Assembly: GCF_964031245.1 (NCBI RefSeq)
Contig: NZ_OZ035017.1
Span: 1,395,402-1,459,401, forward strand
Direction of reading: 5' to 3'
Length of the DNA: 64,000 nucleotides
From: Rickettsiella endosymbiont of Miltochrista miniata
GTDB lineage: Bacteria; Pseudomonadota; Gammaproteobacteria; Diplorickettsiales; Diplorickettsiaceae
Under the pieces are notes generated by a model, which was not told where the DNA came from, did no database searches, and saw only the letters and a program-made list of their open reading frames with translations. A program made the position numbers and the translations under genes. This document shows, in pieces, positions 37,927 through 48,349 of the stretch (positions are counted from its first letter, which is position 1; the number at the start of each line of letters is the position of its first letter).

Positions 37927-39855
37927 TTGAACGACATGCTGAAAAATCTTTTTTTGTGGCTAATTATTGCCGTCATACTTATCTCGGTATTTAATAATCT
38001 CGAGCCTCGTAATAACGGTGGCGAACGCTTAACTTATTCTGAATTTTTGAAAGACGTTAAGCAAGGTAATGTGCAATCTGTAACGATACAAAGCAACCAA
38101 GTTATAAAAGGACAATTAAATGGTGACAAATCTTTCACCAGTTATATGCCTATTCCCGATCAGTATTTACTCCCTGAGTTGTTGAAAAATAAAGTCAATG
38201 TAAAAGGAGAACCACCGCAACAGGAAAGTTTCTTGATGCGTATTTTTATTAATTGGTTCCCTATGCTTTTGCTCATTGGAGTATGGATATTTTTTATGCG
38301 GCAAATGGGCGGCGCCGGAGGAAAAGGCGCTTTATCTTTTGGTCGTAGTCGTGCGCGCTTATTAGGGGAAGATCAGGTTAAGGTTACTTTTGCTGATGTG
38401 GCCGGCGCTGAGGAAGCAAAAGAAGAAGTCAGTGAATTAGTTGAATTTTTGAAAGACCCAGCTAAATTCCAGAAATTAGGTGGGAAAATTCCACGCGGCG
38501 TTTTATTAATGGGCCCTCCTGGGACCGGTAAGACGCTTTTAGCTCGGGCTGTTGCAGGTGAAGCAAAAGTTCCTTTCTTCACAATCTCCGGTTCTGATTT
38601 TGTTGAGATGTTTGTCGGTGTAGGTGCATCTCGTGTAAGGGATATGTTTGAGCAAGCTAAAAAGCAAGCTCCGTGTATCATTTTTATTGATGAAATAGAT
38701 GCCGTCGGTCGTCATCGTGGTGCCGGCTTAGGTGGCGGGCATGACGAACGCGAACAAACACTAAATCAATTACTGGTTGAAATGGACGGCTTTGAAGGCA
38801 ATGAAGGTGTTATTGTTATGGCCGCCACTAATCGACCCGATGTTTTAGATCCTGCCTTATTGCGCCCAGGTCGTTTTGATCGACAAGTAATTGTAGGGCT
38901 ACCTGACATCCGTGGTAGAGAACAAATTCTAAAAGTTCATCTTAGAAAAGTTCCTTATGGAAAAGATGTAAAACCAGTGATTATAGCTAGAGGCACGCCC
39001 GGCTTCTCCGGTGCAGATTTGGCTAATCTAGTTAATGAAGCTGCTTTATTTGCAGCACGCGAAAATAAATCTACCGTTGATATGGTTGACCTAGAAAAAG
39101 CCAAAGATAAGGTCATGATGGGAAGTGAAAGACGTTCCATGGTAATGAATGAAAAAGAGAAAAAATTAACGGCTTACCATGAAGCCGGACATGCGATTGT
39201 TGGACGCTTAGTCCCTGACCATGATCCTGTTTATAAAGTTACTATTATTCCACGTGGTAAAGCTCTGGGCGTCACTATGTTCTTGCCCGAAGAAGATCGC
39301 TATAGCTATACCAAACAACGCTTAGAGAGTCAGATTGCCAGTTTATTTGGCGGGCGTATTGCGGAATATCTCATTTTTGGGCCGGAACAAATCACTACAG
39401 GTGCATCAAACGATATACAACGCGCCACTGAAATTGCCCGGAACATGATAACTAAATGGGGTTTATCCGAACGTCTTGGTCCTTTAACTTATAATCAAGA
39501 AAATGAAGAAGTATTTTTAGGTCATCAAATAGCTAAAAATACTAAATTTTCTGACGATACCGCTCAATTAATTGATGAAGAAAGCCGTAGTATTATTGAG
39601 CGTAATTATAAAATTGCTGAAACATTATTGCAAGATAACATTGAAAAGTTACACCTCATGGCAGAAGCCCTAATAAAATATGAAACCATTGATTCCAGCC
39701 AAATTAATGACATTATGGAGGGTAAACCTCCTAGAGAACCCAAAGGCTGGAGCAATGGAAGTAAAAAAGATACAAACTCTTCTTCTGAGGAAAAATCAGC
39801 TTCACAAAAGGACTCGACAGTAACTGATAGCGATCCAGCAGCAGATAGTCTGTAA
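37927..39855 (+). CDS. ftsH: ATP-dependent zinc metalloprotease FtsH
   Basis: FtsH is a membrane AAA+ protease that removes misfolded membrane proteins and controls lipopolysaccharide synthesis. The 642-residue protein has two N-terminal membrane helices (about 5-22 and 100-118), Walker [25 protein letters not shown], the zinc site HEAGH and a hydrophilic C-terminal tail. The TTG at 37927 has GAGG 9 bases before it, better placed than for the ATG at 37936. A TATAAT at 37883-37888 may be its -10. folP, normally next, is missing; glmM follows after 26 bases. Confidence 0.96.
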   Translation: MNDMLKNLFLWLIIAVILISVFNNLEPRNNGGERLTYSEFLKDVKQGNVQSVTIQSNQVIKGQLNGDKSFTSYMPIPDQYLLPELLKNKVNVKGEPPQQESFLMRIFINWFPMLLLIGVWIFFMRQMGGAGGKGALSFGRSRARLLGEDQVKVTFADVAGAEEAKEEVSELVEFLKDPAKFQKLGGKIPRGVLLMGPPGTGKTLLARAVAGEAKVPFFTISGSDFVEMFVGVGASRVRDMFEQAKKQAPCIIFIDEIDAVGRHRGAGLGGGHDEREQTLNQLLVEMDGFEGNEGVIVMAATNRPDVLDPALLRPGRFDRQVIVGLPDIRGREQILKVHLRKVPYGKDVKPVIIARGTPGFSGADLANLVNEAALFAARENKSTVDMVDLEKAKDKVMMGSERRSMVMNEKEKKLTAYHEAGHAIVGRLVPDHDPVYKVTIIPRGKALGVTMFLPEEDRYSYTKQRLESQIASLFGGRIAEYLIFGPEQITTGASNDIQRATEIARNMITKWGLSERLGPLTYNQENEEVFLGHQIAKNTKFSDDTAQLIDEESRSIIERNYKIAETLLQDNIEKLHLMAEALIKYETIDSSQINDIMEGKPPREPKGWSNGSKKDTNSSSEEKSASQKDSTVTDSDPAADSL

Positions 39856-39881
39856 TTAATCGAATTATTCTTGGATTCATC

Positions 39882-41222
39882 ATGGCAAAAACCCGCAAAT
39901 ATTTTGGGACAGATGGTATTCGCGGAAAGGTAGGTGAAAATCCTATTACACCAGAATTTGTGCTAAAACTAGGTTGGGCTGTAGGGAAAGTTCTAGCTAA
40001 TGGGCGAAATAAGGTTTTAATTGGTAAGGATACGCGAATTTCTGGTTATATGCTTGAATCTGCCCTAGAAGCCGGTTTATCCGCCGCGGGGGTTGATGTC
40101 CTTCTCTTAGGCCCTATTCCAACACCTGCTATTGCTTTTTTAACTTCTGATCTAGGTGCACAAGCGGGCATCGTAATTAGCGCATCACACAACCCTTACT
40201 ATGATAATGGAATTAAATTTTTTTCGCATGATGGGACTAAATTAGCCGATGAGCTGGAATTACAAATTGAAACTCACCTTACTCAAGCTATTCATACCGT
40301 TGATTCCGCTAAATTGGGAAAAGCGATACGGGTTGAAGATGCAAAAGCCCGTTATGTAAATTTTTGCAAATCGACAATCCCAAAATCCTTTCAATTAAAC
40401 GGTTTAAAAATCGTTCTCGATTGTGCAAACGGTGCTACTTATCATATTGCCCCATCATTATTTTCTGAATTAGGTGCAGACTTAACTGTGTTAGGTACAA
40501 AACCAAATGGCTTAAATATTAACAAAGACTGTGGATCAACTCATTTAGAACATTTGCAAAAAACTGTTTCATCGCAAAAAGCAGATTTAGGAATTGCCTT
40601 TGATGGTGATGGTGATCGAGTATTAATGGTAGATAATTTGGGTGAAATTGTTGATGGAGATGAATTACTATTTATATTAACCCAACATGGTGTTAAACAA
40701 GGTCATATTAAAGGTGGCATTGTAGGCACTGCTATGAGTAATCTCGGTTTAGAATTAGCTATAAAAGAATTAGGCCTCGATTTTATTCGTACCTCAGTGG
40801 GCGATAGATATGTCAATGAAGCATTACAAAGCAAAAATTGGCAATTAGGTGGAGAATCTTCTGGGCATATTATTTCTCGTCGCTTAACTAAAACTGGAGA
40901 TGGAATCATTATTGCATTGCAAATACTAGAAGCTATCCAATCATCGGGCCTATCATTACATATAGCCAAAAAAGCGATGAAAAAGTTTCCTCAACTATTA
41001 ATCAACATCCCTGCTGAAAATCCTTTAGTCACGATCAACGACCCTAGTATAAAAAAAGCTGTGCAAGAAGCAGAATCTCTATTAAAAGATCGCGGCCGTA
41101 TATTATTACGCCCCTCAGGAACGGAATCTGTCGTCCGTGTTATGGTCGAAGGTAGTAACTTTTCGGAAGTACAAACTATCGCGAATAAATTAGCTGAAAT
41201 AGTTAAAATAGCTAGCGTGTAA
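39882..41222 (+). CDS. glmM: Phosphoglucosamine mutase
   Basis: GlmM converts glucosamine 6-phosphate to glucosamine 1-phosphate on the way to UDP-GlcNAc. The 446-residue protein has [20 protein letters not shown], the phosphoserine loop [17 protein letters not shown] (near residue 100), the metal site [11 protein letters not shown] and the C-terminal phosphate loop [14 protein letters not shown]. With glmS, 1.2 kb away on the other strand, it gives two consecutive steps of the pathway. It is probably cotranscribed with ftsH. Confidence 0.96.
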   Translation: MAKTRKYFGTDGIRGKVGENPITPEFVLKLGWAVGKVLANGRNKVLIGKDTRISGYMLESALEAGLSAAGVDVLLLGPIPTPAIAFLTSDLGAQAGIVISASHNPYYDNGIKFFSHDGTKLADELELQIETHLTQAIHTVDSAKLGKAIRVEDAKARYVNFCKSTIPKSFQLNGLKIVLDCANGATYHIAPSLFSELGADLTVLGTKPNGLNINKDCGSTHLEHLQKTVSSQKADLGIAFDGDGDRVLMVDNLGEIVDGDELLFILTQHGVKQGHIKGGIVGTAMSNLGLELAIKELGLDFIRTSVGDRYVNEALQSKNWQLGGESSGHIISRRLTKTGDGIIIALQILEAIQSSGLSLHIAKKAMKKFPQLLINIPAENPLVTINDPSIKKAVQEAESLLKDRGRILLRPSGTESVVRVMVEGSNFSEVQTIANKLAEIVKIASV

Positions 41223-41375
41223 GCTATCGCCGTAACGCATTAACATATCTCTCTTACTCCTTGTTTATTCTTTATTCATTTCAGATATGACCAAAAAGGA
41301 TTTATGGCAATCTATTAATTTTTTTTTAACTCTCTTATACTCAAATCTAATATACTTCTTATACAGAGATTTATT

Positions 41376-42383
41376 ATGCCTATAAAAGAATTAAATAAAT
41401 TATATGATGTTAATAAATTTCCGGGTGTCAGTGCAGAAACTAGAACGGATATAATTGGTGCTATAGCTTTCGATGTTGAAGGACTTACTTTAAATGAAGG
41501 GGGTAAATATACTGAAAAAGAACTGTGTGAAGGATTACGTTATTTACTCGCGACCAATAAGCATTTACATACTTATTTAGAACCTCCCCCATCTTCAAGT
41601 AGGGATTCTTCTTATTTAAGTCGTGATCCATTCTATATTCCCACTGACCATCTGCTTTTTTCTTACCTTCTATTAAATCCTGCTTATGATTCAGGAAATT
41701 CTTGCGTTCCTAGCGATGGGTGTGATGGAAATGGGGATAATGAGGGGGCACTGGTTATTTGCATAGCAATTGTTGCTCTTGCATTTGCCGCCGGTTTTTG
41801 CTATTGCACGGGTAAAAATACTTATTCTACTCTAGAAAGTAATGAATCTAATTCGGTTAAGGCGGCTAAAATTATTTTAACCTTATCTGTTTTCGCTACA
41901 ACATTTGCACTCACCTATTACGTTGTTCCCATTGATGATGAGGTTATTCGCGCTATAATTGCTCTCCCTATTGCTGCAGCGCCAGCGGCTTTGACTTCCT
42001 ATATTAGTAAGCTATCTCCATGTCTACCAAAAATAACTCCGCCAAATAAAGAGCTGCTTGATGAATTACAAACCGTTAAACACATTTTAGAACGTGGTCA
42101 TGCTCGTCAAGGAGATAATAAAGAACAGTGTAAAAAATTCATAAAAGAAGCCGTTCGATACTATATTCAGTCGATCAGTAGCGATCATAATATTGAATTT
42201 GATCAACCTCATCACACTGTTATTGAGATAGGCGCGCTTTCAGATGAGCCTTCTGCTCCGTTACTGCCCGAATCGCATAAACAATATGGATCATTTTTTA
42301 AATATCCGACTGTTAATGATGAGCGTTCCTCCATCATTACTGAACCAGTAACCGCCTGCTGTAAAATGACTAATCATGGCTAG
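41376..42383 (+). CDS. Unrecognised membrane protein between glmM and glmS
   Basis: I do not recognise this 335-residue protein. It has a hydrophilic N-terminal part (about 1-125), then hydrophobic segments around VICIAIVALAFAAGFCY, IILTLSVFATTFALTYYVV and IIALPIAAAPAALTSYI, and a hydrophilic C-terminal third with SDEPSAPLLPESHKQYGSF. There is no signal peptide at the start. Two or three central helices flanked by polar regions recall membrane-targeted type IV effectors, but nothing proves this. It has its own upstream gap of 153 bases and ends exactly where the convergent glmS ends. Confidence 0.65.
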   Translation: MPIKELNKLYDVNKFPGVSAETRTDIIGAIAFDVEGLTLNEGGKYTEKELCEGLRYLLATNKHLHTYLEPPPSSSRDSSYLSRDPFYIPTDHLLFSYLLLNPAYDSGNSCVPSDGCDGNGDNEGALVICIAIVALAFAAGFCYCTGKNTYSTLESNESNSVKAAKIILTLSVFATTFALTYYVVPIDDEVIRAIIALPIAAAPAALTSYISKLSPCLPKITPPNKELLDELQTVKHILERGHARQGDNKEQCKKFIKEAVRYYIQSISSDHNIEFDQPHHTVIEIGALSDEPSAPLLPESHKQYGSFFKYPTVNDERSSIITEPVTACCKMTNHG

Positions 42384-44216
42384 CTATTCGACAGTGACTG
42401 ATTTTGCTAAATTGCGTGGCTGATCAACATCAGTACCTTTTAAAATAGCGACATGATAGGCTAAAAGTTGCAATGGAACTGCAAAAATTATCGGACTAAT
42501 CATATCGCTTGCTTTCGGCAGTAGAATGCTCTTGCTATCATTCTCATTGGGATCTAACTCGTCTTGTACAAACAAAATAAGTTGGCCATTGCGTGCACGC
42601 ACTTCCTGAATATTTGATTTAAGTTTTTCTAGCAATGAATTGGATGGCACTAAAACGACTACTGGCATATTACTATCAACTAAAGCAAGCGGCCCATGTT
42701 TTAACTCACCGGCCGGATAAGCTTCGGCTTGGATATAAGAAATTTCCTTAAGCTTGAGTGCCCCTTCCAATGCCACTGGAAAATGAATTCCTCTAGCAAT
42801 AAATAAGGCATGTTCTTTATCGATAAATAATCTAGCTAACTTTTTTATCGCAGGATCTAATTTTAATGTTTGCTCTAAAAGTTTCGGTAAACTTCTTAAC
42901 TCCGATAGACAAGCCGCTTCTTGGTTTTCATCCCAGCCATGAGACAAGCCTAAAAACGAGGTTAATAGCAATAAAACTGTTAATTGAGTGGTAAACGCTT
43001 TAGTCGATGCCACACCAATTTCAGGACCTGCTCGTGTTAATAATACAAAATCAGATTCACGTACCATAGTACTTCCAGGAACGTTACAAATCGTTAATGT
43101 GGCTGCATAGTTTTCAGTTTTAGCCTGTCTTAATGCCTCTAAAGTATCTGCGGTTTCTCCAGATTGAGATAAAACAATGAACAAGGTATCTGGCTGAATG
43201 ATATGCGGTCGATATCGAAACTCACTGGCAACATCTACCTGACAAGAAATACCTACCCACCGTTCTAACCATTGTGCTGCAATCAAGCCTGCGTGATAAC
43301 TCGTACCACAAGCCACTATTTGAACGTGCTTAATTTTGGAAAAACGTTGTATGGAATTAGCACCAAAAATTTCATCCCAGACCTCTAATTGGTTCACAAG
43401 ACGGCCTTCAAGCGCAGCATTAACTGCGTTGGGCTGCTCAAAGATCTCCTTTTCCATAAAATGACGATACTTACCTTTACTCACTACCTCGTTTGGCAAA
43501 TCGATAAAATGCTTAGGATGATGAACCTTCTTCCCTTTACTATCATAGATACTCACTTTTTCAGCGGTGACTTCAGCAATATCACCTTCTTGTAAATAAA
43601 TAAATTGCTGAGTAATTGGCAGTAATGCTAAATGATCTGAAGCAATAAAATTTTCACCTTGACCTAAACCGACCATTAAAGGACTGCCTTTACGAACGGC
43701 TATTAAAGATTTTGGTTCATTCTGATAGAGAAAAACAATGGCAAAAGCACCTTCTAAACGTACTACTGTTTTCTGAACAGCAGCTAAAAAATTATTGTTT
43801 TTTTTCAGCTCTTGATTTAATAAATGCGCAATAATTTCAGTATCGGTTTCAGATTCAAAAGAATAACCTGCTTTTATCAGTTCTTGTCTTAAAGGCAAAT
43901 AATTTTCAATAATACCATTATGAACTATCGCGATATTGGATCCTGAAATATGAGGGTGGGCATTAGATTCACTAGGTTTACCATGAGTTGCCCAACGTGT
44001 GTGTGCAATACCAATATTACCCGATAACGCTTCGGGTATTATCGCTCTTTCTAGCGCTTCAACTTTACCCACAGTACGTCGGCGCTGTAAATGTTGCTTG
44101 AAATCCAATATGGCGATTCCCGCAGAATCGTAACCACGATATTCAAGACGTTTCAAACCTTCAATAAGAATAGGAACTATATTACGTTGTGCTATGCCCG
44201 CTACTATTCCACACAT
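42384..44216 (-). CDS. glmS: Glutamine--fructose-6-phosphate aminotransferase (isomerizing)
   Basis: GlmS makes glucosamine 6-phosphate from fructose 6-phosphate and glutamine, the entry to UDP-GlcNAc. The 610-residue protein starts with MCGIVAGIAQRN (Cys2 is the glutaminase nucleophile), has RLEYRGYDSAGIAIL and HTRWATHGKPSESNAHPH, and two SIS isomerase domains (VACGTSYHAGLIAAQWLE, SQSGETADTLEALR), ending DVDQPRNLAKSVTVE as usual. It is monocistronic here; no glmS ribozyme was looked for in detail or expected in this lineage. Confidence 0.97.
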   Translation of the reverse strand: MCGIVAGIAQRNIVPILIEGLKRLEYRGYDSAGIAILDFKQHLQRRRTVGKVEALERAIIPEALSGNIGIAHTRWATHGKPSESNAHPHISGSNIAIVHNGIIENYLPLRQELIKAGYSFESETDTEIIAHLLNQELKKNNNFLAAVQKTVVRLEGAFAIVFLYQNEPKSLIAVRKGSPLMVGLGQGENFIASDHLALLPITQQFIYLQEGDIAEVTAEKVSIYDSKGKKVHHPKHFIDLPNEVVSKGKYRHFMEKEIFEQPNAVNAALEGRLVNQLEVWDEIFGANSIQRFSKIKHVQIVACGTSYHAGLIAAQWLERWVGISCQVDVASEFRYRPHIIQPDTLFIVLSQSGETADTLEALRQAKTENYAATLTICNVPGSTMVRESDFVLLTRAGPEIGVASTKAFTTQLTVLLLLTSFLGLSHGWDENQEAACLSELRSLPKLLEQTLKLDPAIKKLARLFIDKEHALFIARGIHFPVALEGALKLKEISYIQAEAYPAGELKHGPLALVDSNMPVVVLVPSNSLLEKLKSNIQEVRARNGQLILFVQDELDPNENDSKSILLPKASDMISPIIFAVPLQLLAYHVAILKGTDVDQPRNLAKSVTVE

Positions 44217-44272
44217 ATTTATATACCTTTTTATATACTCTTCGGAGATTTACTAGAGTTTGATATCTTTAT

Positions 44273-44398
44273 TATACTCGTAGTAATTGGGTTTTTGGCA
44301 AGTGCCGCGTCCATGCAGTAATCTGGTAAATATAATAAATAACCGTGAGGATTGCGAGTTGCGGCAACACAAACAAAAATTCAAGTGAAAAGAATATA
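44273..44398 (+). repeat. Dispersed ~125-bp palindromic element, copy D (diverged)
   Basis: The ends are recognisable (TATACTCGTAGTAATTGGGT and ATTCAAGTGAAAAGAATATA) along with GTGAGGATTGCGAGTTGCGGCAACAC, here given as separate family landmarks. The middle, where other copies read CAACCGGAGTGTAT, has been replaced or decayed. A stray TATACTCTTCGG at 44234 looks like another end. It lies between the divergent starts of glmS and comF. Confidence 0.7.
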
Positions 44399-44416
44399 GA
44401 TTAACAAGGATTTTAA

Positions 44417-45139
44417 GTGATAAATATCAGTATATTACTAAAACAAATAAATAAAGGGATCACTCACTGCCTCTTTCCCTATCATTGCATTTTATGTAAC
44501 GACAAAGCCAATAGAGAACTTGATTTATGTATTGAATGCGAAAAATCTTTACCTTGGTTAAAAAATGTCTGTTTTTATTGTGCCGCCCCTTTGGGTTTTA
44601 CAACGCAATCGGCTTGCGGTGCTTGCCTAAAAAATCCATTACCCTTTTATAAGCTGTGCGTCCTTTTTTCTTACACAGAAATAATAAAAAAATTGGTTAC
44701 TGGCCTTAAGTTCCAGCAACGATTAATTTATGCGCATATTTTAGGTACTTTGTTAGCTGAAAAAATCAGCTCTCAGTACCAAACTGAAAAACTGCCAGAT
44801 ATAATTATCCCAGTACCTTTACATAAAAGTAGACTGTACGAACGAGGATTTAATCAAGCAATAGAACTAGCTCGACCTATTTCAAAAAAATTAAATATAT
44901 CTATTGAATATAAAGGTTGCAAAAGATTAGTGAACACTGCTGCCCAAAGTAAACTACCAGCAAATCAGCGAGCAAATAACGTGAAAAGTGCGTTTGTCGC
45001 ACATCAAGGCCTTGCCTATCAACATATAGCGCTACTCGATGATGTAATGACCACTGGCCATACACTCATCGAGATGAGCCGCGCTTTATATGATGTGGGT
45101 GTAAAAAGAATAGATGTATGGTGTTGTGCCCGCGCTTAA
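44417..45139 (+). CDS. comF: ComF/GntX family phosphoribosyltransferase-like protein
   Basis: ComF proteins couple a zinc finger to a phosphoribosyltransferase fold and are needed for DNA uptake in competent bacteria. The 240-residue protein has cysteines CIECEKS, CFYCAAPLGF and ACGACL near the N-terminus, VPLHKSRLYERGFNQA in the middle and the PRPP motif ALLDDVMTTGHTL at the end. The start is a GTG preceded by AAGGATTTTAA. With the PilBCD machinery it would fit natural transformation, but competence is not shown. Confidence 0.87.
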   Translation: MINISILLKQINKGITHCLFPYHCILCNDKANRELDLCIECEKSLPWLKNVCFYCAAPLGFTTQSACGACLKNPLPFYKLCVLFSYTEIIKKLVTGLKFQQRLIYAHILGTLLAEKISSQYQTEKLPDIIIPVPLHKSRLYERGFNQAIELARPISKKLNISIEYKGCKRLVNTAAQSKLPANQRANNVKSAFVAHQGLAYQHIALLDDVMTTGHTLIEMSRALYDVGVKRIDVWCCARA

Positions 45140-45187
45140 CTTAGACGGGAAGTAAACCTACTTTCTATCATATACGTACTAAATCTC

Positions 45188-45598
45188 TTAATACTGCTCT
45201 TCACGTTGCTCACGGCCACGATGGTAACCACCACCATTGCCACCAGAACCGCCCATGCCACCACGCCCGCCGCCGCCAGTACGACGACCACCGCCAGCGC
45301 CACTGCCGCCACCGGTACGACGTCCACCACCAGTACCACCTGAGCTAGAATCCGGTGGATTAGCTTCAGATACGGTAATGGTACGTCTTTCATGGATACT
45401 ACCATGTAAAGCTTCTATAGCTTCTTTCGCTTCTTCAGGTGTGGACATTTCAACAAAACCAAAGCCCTTGCTACGGCCACTATGGAAGTCTCGGATAACT
45501 TTAACAAAGTTTACTGTCCCAAAAGGGGTAAAAAGCTCTCTCAGTCCATCGTCATCGACGCTATAGCTTAAACCACCCACATACAATCTTTTATTCAC
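45188..45598 (-). CDS. RNA-binding protein with one RRM and a glycine-rich tail
   Basis: The 136-residue protein has one RNA recognition motif (1-80) with RNP2 LYVGGL and RNP1 RSKGFGFVEM, then about 50 residues of Gly/Arg repeats (GGGRRTGGGSGAGGG and similar). It resembles cold-inducible RNA-binding proteins of cyanobacteria and proteobacteria, which chaperone RNA. The tail is encoded by GC-rich imperfect repeats (about 45210-45340) unlike the surrounding AT-rich DNA. That composition also opens long frames on the other strand, which I consider artefacts. CCTCC before the ATG (as GGAGG on the coding strand) is a strong binding site. Confidence 0.9.
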   Translation of the reverse strand: MNKRLYVGGLSYSVDDDGLRELFTPFGTVNFVKVIRDFHSGRSKGFGFVEMSTPEEAKEAIEALHGSIHERRTITVSEANPPDSSSGGTGGGRRTGGGSGAGGGRRTGGGGRGGMGGSGGNGGGYHRGREQREEQY

Positions 45599-45754
45599 GC
45601 AAAACCTCCAAAAGGCTAAAAAAGGCCACTTCCAGGATATTAGTCGTTTGCACGCTAACTAATCCGGCTGTGGCAGAGATAAACTAAACGCAATCATAGT
45701 AACACAGGACAATCCTCTAGGGTATATAGGATGGTAAAGTTGGTTAAAAACCCT

Positions 45755-46234
45755 CTACTCTAGAAAGCTACGTAACATCCACGCATTTTTCTCATGGACT
45801 TCCATCCGGTCAGAAAGTAAGTCCACGGACACTTGATCGTCAGCTTCTTCGGTCTCTGGTAATAATTCCCGAGCTAAACGAACCATGACCTCTTGATCAT
45901 GCACTAGCTGGCTAATCATATCTTTGGCTTTTATTGTGCGCGTACCAACTGCTTCTTTGATTTTGCTTAATTTTGCGAAATCAGCATAGCTGGCTGGCAC
46001 GGGAAATCCTAATGCCCGTACACGCTCAGCGATAGTATCTCCTGCATTCCAAAGATCTATATATTGTCCTTCAAATACACTATGCAAGGGTTGAAACATA
46101 GGGCCTACAACATTCCAATGGAAATTATGTGTTTTCAAATATAATACATAATTATTTGCTAATAATTTAATCAATCCATCTGCAACTTTTTTTCTCTTAG
46201 CTTCAGTCAATCCACCATTAAGTATTTCTTTCAT
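45755..46234 (-). CDS. dps: DNA protection during starvation protein (Dps, ferritin-like)
   Basis: Dps forms a 12-subunit shell that oxidises and stores iron and protects DNA from peroxide. The 159-residue protein has the inter-subunit ferroxidase ligands in KTHNFHWNVVGPMFQPLHSV and FEGQYIDLWNAGDTIAERVR. The N-terminal tail is short, so direct DNA binding is uncertain. GGAGG lies just before the ATG. It is monocistronic, with repeat copy E upstream of it. Confidence 0.93.
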   Translation of the reverse strand: MKEILNGGLTEAKRKKVADGLIKLLANNYVLYLKTHNFHWNVVGPMFQPLHSVFEGQYIDLWNAGDTIAERVRALGFPVPASYADFAKLSKIKEAVGTRTIKAKDMISQLVHDQEVMVRLARELLPETEEADDQVSVDLLSDRMEVHEKNAWMLRSFLE

Positions 46235-46271
46235 GAAACCTCCAAAATTAAAATTTATATTCTTTGATTGC

Positions 46272-46396
46272 TATACTCTTCGCACTTGAATTTTTTTCTG
46301 CGTTACCGCTCAACTCGCAATCCTCATGTATCTTGAATACATTCCGGTTGCTTCATTCTCTCGGCGCTTGACAAAAATCCAATTGCTATGAGTATA
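46272..46396 (-). repeat. Dispersed ~125-bp palindromic element, copy E
   Basis: It runs from TATACTCTTCGCACTTGAAT to GCTATGAGTATA, same orientation as copy C, and the whole core is present (CTCATGTATCTTGAATACAT, then TCCGGTTGCTTCATTCTC). It lies in the dps-mlaA gap, upstream of dps. Confidence 0.88.
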
Positions 46397-46455
46397 TTTT
46401 TTAAACCTAAAATATCCGTGCAATATGATAAATGATAAGGAAAAACTTATAAAAG

Positions 46456-47199
46456 CTACTTCGCCATATCATCATTATCTTCATCCTCATCATCATCCTC
46501 ATCCGTTATTAAATTATTGTTTTCACGAATTAAATAATTTCTGCGTTGCAAATATGCATTGCGTTGGAAAACATAGGGGTCGAAAGAAGCTTGCTTAATC
46601 GCCTGATCAAAATCCAACAATTGCGCCCGAGCATTAATAAAGCTCCCCCATGTTAAACCATTTCGCCAAGCTACATCATTAATATAGGGATAAACAGAAA
46701 AAACCCCGTAGTTAATAGGCCAGGAAACTGCATCCCGCACCGTACGTGGCCCTAAAATAGGAACTACTAAATAGGCTGAAGAGGTATAACCCCATTTAGC
46801 TAAGGTTAAACCAAAGTCTTGGTGATGTGCAGGCAAATCAATTCTACTAGCAACATCAACGAATCCTGCTACTCCGACTGTGCTATTTATTAGTAAACGC
46901 CAGGTATCGGAAGTTGCATCATAAAATTCCCCTTGTAGTAAATCATTAATAATAGTAGGAACTTGCTCTAAATTACTAAAAAAATTATTGATGCCTTTAG
47001 TAATGGGCCAAGGCAAAATAGTTTTATAAACGGTAGCAACGGGTTTAAAAAAAATTTTATCTAAAGTCTGATTGAGTTTAAAGGCATGCCGATTATAATT
47101 TTCGTAAGGATCGTTATTTAAATCACTATCTGAATTTATTGCGAAAACAGGCGATGCCGTTAATAACAATAGGCAAAATCCTAATAATCTATTATGCAT
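46456..47199 (-). CDS. mlaA: MlaA (VacJ) family outer membrane lipid asymmetry protein, without a lipobox
   Basis: MlaA removes misplaced phospholipids from the outer leaflet with the MlaBCDEF transporter. The 247-residue protein has DPYENYNRHAFKLNQTLDKI, INNFFSNLEQVPTIINDLLQ and LGPRTVRDAVSWPINYG, all family hallmarks. The N-terminus looks like an ordinary signal peptide (LLGFCLLLLTASPVFA); no cysteine is at a lipobox position, unlike the usual lipoprotein. The last 20 residues are almost all Asp/Glu. It follows trxB after 28 bases. No mlaBCDEF gene is in the window. Confidence 0.88.
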   Translation of the reverse strand: MHNRLLGFCLLLLTASPVFAINSDSDLNNDPYENYNRHAFKLNQTLDKIFFKPVATVYKTILPWPITKGINNFFSNLEQVPTIINDLLQGEFYDATSDTWRLLINSTVGVAGFVDVASRIDLPAHHQDFGLTLAKWGYTSSAYLVVPILGPRTVRDAVSWPINYGVFSVYPYINDVAWRNGLTWGSFINARAQLLDFDQAIKQASFDPYVFQRNAYLQRRNYLIRENNNLITDEDDDEDEDNDDMAK

Positions 47200-47227
47200 T
47201 CATAATGCCTCATTGTAATTTATAATT

Positions 47228-48202
<975 letters not shown>

Positions 48203-48349
48203 CTAAGGGTGAAAACCCAGATAATAAAAAAATTGTTATAATTAAAATTGCTAACAAAGTATAACAAAGAACGCTATAAATAGTACCTATACCCCCATAA
48301 CTAGTTAAAAAAAACGTATGTTATGCTGTGACCTCAATAAGGAGTACCC

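Noticed and set aside
45136-45405. 89-codon valine/alanine-rich minus-strand frame overlapping the RRM gene
   Set aside because: It is a frame shadow of the same GC-rich repeats; the RRM frame is clearly the coding one.
45237-45566. 109-codon proline-rich plus-strand frame opposite the RRM gene
   Set aside because: It is a by-product of GC-rich Gly/Arg codons on the coding strand. Proline runs here simply mirror glycine runs.
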